Assembly (NCBI GenBank): GCA_964352225.1
Contig: CAYGRM010000429.1
Coordinates: 1 to 5,391 of the forward strand
Origin: CAJQQY01 sp964352225
GTDB lineage: Bacteria; Bacteroidota; Bacteroidia; Chitinophagales; Saprospiraceae
Direction: 5' to 3'
DNA: 5,391 nt
The notes under the pieces were generated by a model. It ran no database searches and was not told where the DNA came from. It saw only the letters and a list, made by a program, of their open reading frames with translations. This document shows positions 1-5,391 of the stretch, piece after piece. Made by a program: the position numbers and the translations under genes. Each line of letters opens with the position of its first letter. Position 1 is the stretch's first letter.

Positions 1-1440
1 AAGTAAAGCTCTTTCTTTTTCTACTAGTCTAGGATTGTCATCAATCCAAAGTGCTCGTAGACTTTTAGTTTTTCCCAAATAGAAAAGCCGATCTTTTAAA
101 GCGTTGATATCGTTGGTAGTAGTTGGTTGATTTTTTTCATCAATAATTTCAGTCAAATGTTTTTGCAGATCTTCCAAGACTGAGGAAGAGAAATCTGTTT
201 TCTTGATGGTCTTTCTGATCTTTTTGTAGCCTTCCCAGTCGAATTTTTCCAAAAACTTTTTGGCTTCTTTTGCTCCGGCAATGAATAGTTCTAATTTTTT
301 TTCATTAGTGATATTAAAGTCCAACCAGTTTTGATCTTGAATATCGATGTAAGCAACGAGTCGTTGAAAATCCATATTCTCTTTGATAAATTCAAAATCT
401 CGCAAGTTTCGAGCGGAATCAAAGCAGGCGTATAACAAATCCCCCACATTATTTATCTGATTAGTTTTTACCCTTTCCAGACCTAGTTTTACGCCAAAGG
501 TGGGACGAGAAGGAATACTTCCTTTGAGATGAAAAATGTCGATGGGGAAATTTGACATAATTCCGCCATCTACAAAAATCGCTTTTTCAGGAATTGCGCC
601 TCGATGTTTTCCAATTCGATTCCAACGTATAATGGCATTTTCGTCAGTAGGTAAATCAGTTATCTCGAACGGTTTGAAAAAAAGTGGAATGGACATGGAA
701 GCCCGAACATATTTTGCAGGATTCGGCTCGTCGATATTTTTAAAAAATAAGTTTCGCATTCTTGGAAAAATGACTTTGGTTTCCGTCCCTAACTCTGCCG
801 CAATGATCGCAAGCTCTGCTGAAATTTTTCGTCCTTCAAATGCGGAAAGATCTTTTGAGTCCTTTCTATAATGAATGGTAGAGGAAAGTTCGTTCATTCG
901 TTTTTCCAATTTGGCAGTATCATGAACTCCAAAATCTTTTAAAACGCTAGTCAACCAAGCCAAAAAACTATCTCCTAAATTTAGTCCTAGATCTTTTGAA
1001 AAATTATCAATCACCTGAACTCCATGGTATAATAATTCTAATTTGGTTGATTCTTTGGAAAGTAAAGTTTGAATAAATTCCAACGCATCTTCATCCCCAT
1101 CCATAAAGTCTGCAATATTTTTTTGGGCGATGATTTCTATGATCTTTTCGGTTTTGGATTCTTCGGGTTTTCCACAAGCTGCAAGCAAAAGTGCATTGAT
1201 TGCTCCCGCAGAAGTTCCTCCAATATTTAAAAATCGGATACCCATTTTTTCCAAAACATAAGTGTAACCGAGCAAAGCAATTCCAAGCACACCGCCACCT
1301 TCTTGTACGATATCGACATATTGATGTCCTGCGTCATCGACAACATCTGAAATTTTTAAGCTATTTTCAGGGAATTTTAATTTTAAGTCGTCAATTAAAT
1401 TCACGATTTGAGAATTAAGCGTAAAGTACTCTTTGTTCAT
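1..1440 (-). CDS. Patatin-like phospholipase with start of a C-terminal receiver-like domain (3' end cut by window)
   Basis: Predicted lipid acyl hydrolase of the patatin family (Ser-Asp dyad), probably cytoplasmic because no signal peptide or membrane segment is visible. The frame is open from the ATG at 1440-1438 to the left edge, giving 480 codons with no stop. An in-frame TAA two codons upstream (1446-1444) fixes the start. Family marks seen: glycine-rich oxyanion loop EGGGVLG (residues 47-53), nucleophile elbow GGTSAG with Ser77, the VRASMSIPLFF segment (about 245-255), and the dyad Asp291 in VDGGIMSNFP. The tail with WLDFN and FLEKFDW (about 365-410) is also usual in bacterial patatins. 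After a linker, residues about 461-480 read LRALWIDDNP...EKERALL, like strand 1, the acidic pair (Asp467/Asp468) and helix 1 of a receiver domain. Since the rest lies outside the window, that domain call is tentative. It lies 85 bp downstream of the caspase-hydrolase gene on the same strand and may share its transcript. The substrate cannot be told from sequence. Confidence 0.95.
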   Translation of the reverse strand, partial: MNKEYFTLNSQIVNLIDDLKLKFPENSLKISDVVDDAGHQYVDIVQEGGGVLGIALLGYTYVLEKMGIRFLNIGGTSAGAINALLLAACGKPEESKTEKIIEIIAQKNIADFMDGDEDALEFIQTLLSKESTKLELLYHGVQVIDNFSKDLGLNLGDSFLAWLTSVLKDFGVHDTAKLEKRMNELSSTIHYRKDSKDLSAFEGRKISAELAIIAAELGTETKVIFPRMRNLFFKNIDEPNPAKYVRASMSIPLFFKPFEITDLPTDENAIIRWNRIGKHRGAIPEKAIFVDGGIMSNFPIDIFHLKGSIPSRPTFGVKLGLERVKTNQINNVGDLLYACFDSARNLRDFEFIKENMDFQRLVAYIDIQDQNWLDFNITNEKKLELFIAGAKEAKKFLEKFDWEGYKKIRKTIKKTDFSSSVLEDLQKHLTEIIDEKNQPTTTNDINALKDRLFYLGKTKSLRALWIDDNPRLVEKERALL

Positions 1441-1478
1441 TGTTTATTAAGTTGTTATTACAATAGTTAGTTATCGGA

Positions 1479-1511
1479 TAAACGTAAAATGTCTGTTGTA
1501 AAACGTCCAAA
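1479..1511 (-). promoter_or_regulatory. Candidate Bacteroidota-type promoter for the patatin gene
   Basis: On the minus strand, TTTG (1511-1508) is followed after 21 bp by TACGTTTA (1486-1479). This matches the Bacteroidota -7 consensus TAnnTTTG at all but the last defined base. Spacing is in the expected range. Transcription would start near 1471 and leave a leader of about 30 nt before the ATG at 1440. No Shine-Dalgarno-like sequence is seen, which is usual in this phylum. If real, the patatin can be made separately from the caspase-hydrolase. Confidence 0.4.
1480..1506. repeat. AAACGT direct repeat, two copies 21 bp apart, overlapping the patatin promoter candidate
   Basis: AAACGT occurs at 1480-1485 and again at 1501-1506, a period of 21 bp, or about two helical turns. 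One copy overlaps the proposed -7 element and the other lies just inside the -33 element. Such phasing fits a regulator binding two sites on one DNA face, but a 6-bp repeat in AT-rich DNA can occur by chance. Confidence 0.25.
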
Positions 1512-1525
1512 GAATAAAAATTAAA

Positions 1526-4500
1526 TTATCCTTTTTTCTCCAATTCAAATAACGTCTTCGCCAATTGCGTGACCCCTTCATCCGTATTGAAATAAGTAAA
1601 ATGATTACACCCCACCGCATCGATCATTTCCATATGAGGACATTTCCCATCAGGAATATCGTGACAACTTGCAATCGCTACAATGTCATCACTTCGATCA
1701 TGGAAAAATAATTTGATTAATTTTTTTCGATAATCTAATGCATATCGATTCAACATTTTTTTAATCAGTTTTCCTTCTTGAGGACTTCGATTTGGGATCA
1801 GCGAACTATCACCGGCAATTATGGTATATGGAATATGACTTTTTCCTTCCGGCATTTTTAGCTTTTTACAAAAATCAGAATCAGGTTGTAATTGGCTAAC
1901 CGTTACTTCCACATTTTTACGTTTTTTGCCAAGGAAAGCTAAAACTGAATTGATGGTGGAAGGGATGGGCAAGAAGTTAATTAACTTGGTCAATCCAAAA
2001 ATTCCCATATGATAAGTGTTCGCCCAAGGAGAACCACAGTTAGGACTTCCCACTTGGATGAAATGGGAAACCATTTTGTCCCCTTCCAGATGTTCTAAAA
2101 ACCATCTCGTTACTAATCCTCCCATGGAATGAGCAATGATGTGAACGGTTTTGCCATGACCAGCTTCTAAACCAATTTGTTCAAATCTTTTTTTCAAATT
2201 CTCTGCAGTCAATTCAATTGGATCATTCAAGCTTTCATAATCAAAAGTCAAAACCAAATCATAAATATCTGTCAAATCTTGTCGGATATTATTTTCATTT
2301 TTGACCGCCCGTCGAACCAATTTCACTTGATCTGAGGTGTCGCCAATGATACCATGGATAAAAATTAAAATTCGATTAGTTGATGCATCTTCCACTTTGG
2401 ATTTTATGATTTCATAATCAGTTTCGTGCGAAACATTTTGTTGTTTATCAACGGTTGCAGCTGCTAAAATTGGATATTTAAATTCTTTCTTAAATATTTT
2501 TTGGTAAACTACTTTTTGTAAATAAATTTTTAGTGATCGACCCAATCCTCGCGTTACCACTTCTTCTGCCTCAGGTAATTCTTCGACATTGATGATATTC
2601 ATTTCATCATCAGGTTGACCTAATGGATAATAAGTTTTCGTTTCTGGATCGTAGCCAAATGGAAAAATCCTTTCGTTTTCTTCGAGAGATAAATTTAGTT
2701 TTATTTTTAAAGGATTTTCAGCATTGACATTTTCTTTTCCTTTTACATTGTGCATTTCCAAGGTATCCAATCCATGTTGAATACTTCGAGTACCAGATTG
2801 TAAATTGACAGGTTGAAAATTATCAGAACCTAAAAATGCCTGAATCGAAGGTCGCTGGATACTGCGAGTGGCATTGCTGCTACTCGATAGGTAAACAGAT
2901 TCTGCAGAGAAGGAATCATGATTTTCTACGGTCAATTCGTGCAACTTCACTTCTTTGCCAGTTGAGGCATTAACTACCTCTTGAGGTCGATGAATCTTAT
3001 AAACGATATCTTTAGTAAACCAAGAAGGTTGTTCAGGTATTTTAGGAGTGGATGGTTTTGGTTTTCCAAATCCCATTCCTCTTGATTGCGATTTTGCTTC
3101 GAGCTCTAGACCAGTTTGGCGATAAGCATCCATGGTAAAAGGCTTTTCACTTGCAATGATTTTTATTTGATTAGCAACTTGGGTTTCTCCCCAGCTATGT
3201 ATTTCGTCAGGGACAAAAATTGGAACAATACTCACTCGAAAACCATTTTGATTGACTGCGGTAAATGGATAAGCTTCATCGTCAGGTTTCAATTCTTTGA
3301 CCGGTAAAAACTCATCGGTAATCACAAAGTCTTCGCCTAAAAATAAAGCCCCAATCCACAAGGTTCGATTGCCCACATTTTTTACATTCATTCGGATGTG
3401 AGGATTTTCCCAAGCCCCATCTTTGAAAAAGTACTCAAAAACAGCATTGCCATTAGTATCCATTTTCTGCTCACCATTGGGTTTGACGGTGATGTAATCA
3501 AGGTGATCAGTCACGCAGAAAAAATCGATTTCTAATTCTTTTTCAGCAGCACCATTTGCCAACGGATTTGATAATTCACTCACCTCTTCCCACTTGGCTA
3601 CTTTATTGACATTTTGTAAAAATAAAACTTCAGCTGAAGTCAATCCATCGGAAGAATTATCATCTTCAGGAATAGCTTTGAACAAAGGACGCTCATCATG
3701 CGGTCGTGTCAAAATGTATCCACGTTCAGTCATTCGCATCCAATATGCTGCTTCATTAACATTTTCTACATATTCGATATTCCAGTTTTTGACTAGATCA
3801 TGGATGTATTGTTTGGCTTGATCGTTTTCTAATTGAGGGAAAAAAGAAATTTTTAACTTTTTGTGAAGTCCTGAAATTTCTTTAGCAAAATAAAATTCAT
3901 CAGCAGCTTGCATCCAGTCTTCTGCTTGCAAAATTGATTGATTAGAACCGATAGATTTAAAAGTTAGTTCTTTTAAAATACCTTCATGTTCAATTTTTAT
4001 GGAAGTGTCAGCAGAGGCACCATGCATTTTTCCCAAATCCATGATCCAACCTTTTTTCTCATTGAATTTTATGATATAGCTTGGGTTAGTAGCCAATGTT
4101 CCATCGAAAAATAATTGATCTACGGAAGCCTTTCCTTGAGCATCCACTTGCGGATGTTGAGAATCAATTCGATTGTGTACTCTAGTTTGAACTTTATTCA
4201 TTAAGCCTGAATAACTTAAGTTGGTCAACTCTGATTTTTCTAAAACATCGAGCAAGGAATAAGTAAAAAGTCCTCGTCGTTTTCCATCCAAAGTCAACTC
4301 AACTGATGATTCATAAGATGCCGAAGCAGAAAGTACCACATGGCTTCCTTCCGGCGGAATGAGTTGTCCATTTTGAGATTTATAAAAATCCACACCTTCA
4401 AATTTTTTGGCAAAAACGGGAGTGGTATTCTCTTCAGCCATTCGATTAATGACTTCTACATTTCGAGTAATGGTACCTGCATGACAACAATCAAAAATGG

Positions 4501-4921
4501 CTAAGAAGTGAACATTTTTTTGATGAGTTGCTTTCCATATGAGGTAGGAGACCTCTTTGTCTGCGAGGTCACGTCCTTGCCCAATTCGACTATCATGACA
4601 AACGATCGTTTCACATTTTCGATCAGCCTCATCTTGCCAAAACTCCTTAGGGGCGGGCATTTGCGAACCATGACCAGAATAATAAAGTATGCAAATATCA
4701 CCATCTTTTGCATTTTCAAATTGGGAAAAACCGTCAATGATTCCTTGCCTAGAAGCAGTTTCGTCAGAGAGTAAAATCGGTTGGTAGTTTAATTGATTGG
4801 CTTCAGAGTATCGTTGAAAAAAATCATGAATGGCATCTCGATCATTGAGGCATCCATTCAATTTATGAGAGTCTATAGGGTAATTATTAATGCCAATTAG
4901 AAGTGCGTGGAGGGTTTTCAT
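1526..4921 (-). CDS. Metacaspase-like peptidase fused to a C-terminal alpha/beta hydrolase (lipase-like)
   Basis: Complete 1131-residue protein without signal peptide or clear membrane segment, so probably cytoplasmic. A TAA codon directly abuts the ATG upstream, fixing the start. Residues 1-280 are a C14 caspase-fold peptidase: opening strand ALLIGINNYP, catalytic His84 in YYSGHGSQ, and catalytic Cys146 in DCCHAG. The acidic segment between them (Asp97, Glu98, Asp100, Glu104, Asp110) resembles metacaspases, which cleave after Arg/Lys. Residues about 284-430 are small beta-rich units. Residues about 440-610 resemble the DUF4384-type beta-sandwich often carried by bacterial caspases (GNRTLWIGALFLGED near 517-531); this name is tentative. 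Residues about 620-840 form a polar linker with Thr-Arg sites at Arg686, Arg712 and Arg791. Residues about 845-1131 are a lipase-like alpha/beta hydrolase: HG motif His856-Gly857, nucleophile Ser932 in AHSMGG, GSPNCGSPWA after it, probable acid Asp1078 and catalytic His1107 in CNHFTYF. All catalytic residues of both enzymes look intact. A likely role is a protease that releases or controls a lipid or ester hydrolase; its physiological target is unknown. Confidence 0.95.
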   Translation of the reverse strand: MKTLHALLIGINNYPIDSHKLNGCLNDRDAIHDFFQRYSEANQLNYQPILLSDETASRQGIIDGFSQFENAKDGDICILYYSGHGSQMPAPKEFWQDEADRKCETIVCHDSRIGQGRDLADKEVSYLIWKATHQKNVHFLAIFDCCHAGTITRNVEVINRMAEENTTPVFAKKFEGVDFYKSQNGQLIPPEGSHVVLSASASYESSVELTLDGKRRGLFTYSLLDVLEKSELTNLSYSGLMNKVQTRVHNRIDSQHPQVDAQGKASVDQLFFDGTLATNPSYIIKFNEKKGWIMDLGKMHGASADTSIKIEHEGILKELTFKSIGSNQSILQAEDWMQAADEFYFAKEISGLHKKLKISFFPQLENDQAKQYIHDLVKNWNIEYVENVNEAAYWMRMTERGYILTRPHDERPLFKAIPEDDNSSDGLTSAEVLFLQNVNKVAKWEEVSELSNPLANGAAEKELEIDFFCVTDHLDYITVKPNGEQKMDTNGNAVFEYFFKDGAWENPHIRMNVKNVGNRTLWIGALFLGEDFVITDEFLPVKELKPDDEAYPFTAVNQNGFRVSIVPIFVPDEIHSWGETQVANQIKIIASEKPFTMDAYRQTGLELEAKSQSRGMGFGKPKPSTPKIPEQPSWFTKDIVYKIHRPQEVVNASTGKEVKLHELTVENHDSFSAESVYLSSSSNATRSIQRPSIQAFLGSDNFQPVNLQSGTRSIQHGLDTLEMHNVKGKENVNAENPLKIKLNLSLEENERIFPFGYDPETKTYYPLGQPDDEMNIINVEELPEAEEVVTRGLGRSLKIYLQKVVYQKIFKKEFKYPILAAATVDKQQNVSHETDYEIIKSKVEDASTNRILIFIHGIIGDTSDQVKLVRRAVKNENNIRQDLTDIYDLVLTFDYESLNDPIELTAENLKKRFEQIGLEAGHGKTVHIIAHSMGGLVTRWFLEHLEGDKMVSHFIQVGSPNCGSPWANTYHMGIFGLTKLINFLPIPSTINSVLAFLGKKRKNVEVTVSQLQPDSDFCKKLKMPEGKSHIPYTIIAGDSSLIPNRSPQEGKLIKKMLNRYALDYRKKLIKLFFHDRSDDIVAIASCHDIPDGKCPHMEMIDAVGCNHFTYFNTDEGVTQLAKTLFELEKKG

Positions 4922-5097
4922 TTAGTGTATTTTGGTTTTAACAAAAAGTAGAGATTTAAATTTAGATAAATATAAAAAAATGTAGCGCTAGATGGATACA
5001 TCTTGAGACAATAATTTAAGTAAGCTTTAGATTGTTTTTGGAAGAATAAAGACTTTTGTAAAATGAGATTCAGATATTATTTTGAAAGGGTCTTTGG
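4922..5097. promoter_or_regulatory. Divergent intergenic region upstream of the caspase-hydrolase gene
   Basis: This AT-rich stretch must hold the leftward promoter of the caspase-hydrolase, but I find no convincing one. The closest match is TACTTTTTG on the minus strand (4950-4942), about 20 nt before the ATG. It has one extra base relative to TAnnTTTG and no TTG at the proper distance upstream. Two small symmetric elements lie side by side: the 8-bp palindrome TAGCGCTA (4983-4990) and a 5-bp inverted repeat AGATG/CATCT (4990-5003, 4-nt loop). They are possible operator-like sites for the leftward gene. No RNA gene or credible coding region is seen. Confidence 0.25.
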
Positions 5098-5133
5098 TTT
5101 GACACCTACGAGAATAAAAAAAAATTACTTTTG
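5098..5133 (+). promoter_or_regulatory. Candidate promoter for the secreted thioredoxin-fold gene
   Basis: TACTTTTG at 5126-5133 is an exact match to the Bacteroidota -7 consensus TAnnTTTG. Upstream, TTTG at 5098-5101 could be the -33 element, although the 24-bp gap is slightly longer than usual. The same stretch contains TTGACA (5099-5104), a perfect sigma-70 -35 box by the E. coli standard, but no good -10 box follows it. The start point would be near 5140, leaving a leader of about 75-80 nt before the ATG at 5217. Confidence 0.4.
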
Positions 5134-5216
5134 TAATCAATAGATTAAGGCGTGATTTGTGCTAAAATTTATGTTAGAAAAATAGGAACTAACTTATTAA
5201 TCAAATTTTAAAAAAT

Positions 5217-5391
5217 ATGAAAAAGACATTTCTTCAATTAGCTTTTATTCTCTTTTTTTCGAGTTCATTTTTTGCTCAGGATGTTCCTGAAGTTCAGCGG
5301 CCTTTAATTACTAAAATTGCCGCTACTTGGTGTCCACCATGTGGAGGTTGGGGATGGACTTTTTTCGAAGATTTGGTTATTGATAATGAGG
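5217..5391 (+). CDS. Secreted thioredoxin-fold protein, N-terminal part (3' end cut by window)
   Basis: The first 58 codons of a rightward gene are visible and run open to the edge. The N-terminus MKKTFLQLAFILFFSSSFFAQD is a typical signal peptide: Lys2-Lys3, then a hydrophobic stretch rich in Phe and Ser, with likely cleavage after Ala20. The mature start leads quickly to a thioredoxin-type active site, ATWCPPCGGWGW, with Cys39 and Cys42 as the redox pair. This motif is common in secreted Bacteroidota proteins of the Omp28-related or TlpA-like kind, some of which carry a C-terminal sorting domain. That end is not visible here. The protein probably acts in the periplasm or outside the cell in thiol-disulfide exchange or in surface protein assembly. 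An in-frame TAA at 5190-5192 and no other ATG after it support this start. It is divergent from the caspase gene, and nothing links the two functionally. Confidence 0.88.
   Translation, partial: MKKTFLQLAFILFFSSSFFAQDVPEVQRPLITKIAATWCPPCGGWGWTFFEDLVIDNE

Noticed and set aside
536..871. Open plus-strand frame of 111 codons inside the patatin gene.
   Set aside because: It is antisense to a well-supported patatin frame covering the catalytic Asp and shows no domain features of its own.
1200..1418. Open plus-strand frame of 72 codons opposite the patatin N-terminus.
   Set aside because: Antisense shadow of the oxyanion loop and nucleophile elbow coding region; no recognizable protein features.
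1441..1525. Possible intrinsic terminator between the caspase-hydrolase and the patatin gene.
   Set aside because: No GC-rich hairpin followed by a T-run is present on the minus strand, so I do not call a terminator.
4501..4774. Open frames on both strands (78 and 88 codons) inside the caspase domain.
   Set aside because: They lie over the catalytic core coding sequence in other frames, and the caspase motifs explain the region fully.
5063..5143. A 26-codon plus-strand reading frame whose product contains YYFERVFGLTPTRIKK, faintly like the end of an AraC-type HTH domain (F..F...G.TP...R).
   Set aside because: It is very short, the spacing between the Phe and Gly-Thr-Pro parts is several residues too small, and the upstream frame does not continue an HTH domain. 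It also overlaps the promoter candidate of the next gene. Chance is the simpler explanation.
5153..5159. TGATTTG with TTTTG 19 bp upstream as an alternative promoter for the thioredoxin-fold gene.
   Set aside because: It lacks the TA half of the TAnnTTTG consensus, while an exact consensus match lies 20-30 bp upstream at 5126-5133.

Overview
This window looks like chromosomal DNA from a member of the Bacteroidota, for example a marine or environmental flavobacterium or saprospirid. Three things point there: the DNA is AT-rich, the genes lack Shine-Dalgarno-like leaders, and there are promoter-like elements of the Bacteroidota type (TTTG / TAnnTTTG). The protein styles fit too: a multidomain caspase, and a secreted thioredoxin-fold protein with a WCPPCGGWGW motif. 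I could not run a taxonomic search, so this is an inference.

Layout. Positions 1-1440 (minus strand) hold a patatin-like phospholipase with its full catalytic domain. Its reading frame is open to the window edge, so the gene is cut there. The last visible residues start what looks like a receiver-type (REC-like) domain. An 85-bp gap (1441-1525) follows, with a plausible promoter for the patatin gene and a 21-bp-phased direct repeat. Positions 1526-4921 (minus strand) hold one 1131-residue protein. It has an N-terminal metacaspase-like peptidase, a middle beta-rich region, a linker with three Thr-Arg sites, and a C-terminal lipase-like alpha/beta hydrolase. The 295-bp divergent gap (4922-5216) contains a good promoter candidate for the rightward gene. 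From 5217 the plus strand encodes the start of a secreted thioredoxin-fold protein, cut at the right edge.

How the genes may work together. The caspase-hydrolase is upstream of the patatin gene on the same strand, with no visible terminator between them. They could be transcribed together, with an extra promoter for the patatin. One unit would then encode a regulatory protease, a lipase-like hydrolase joined to it in one polypeptide, and a second lipid hydrolase with a possible sensor or docking domain. The simplest reading is a protease-triggered, membrane-lipid-attacking module, such as a defence, cell-suicide or stress-response system. This role is inferred from domain content only. Nothing in the window shows what triggers it or that it acts on phages. 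The divergent thioredoxin-like gene looks unrelated and probably marks the border of the module.
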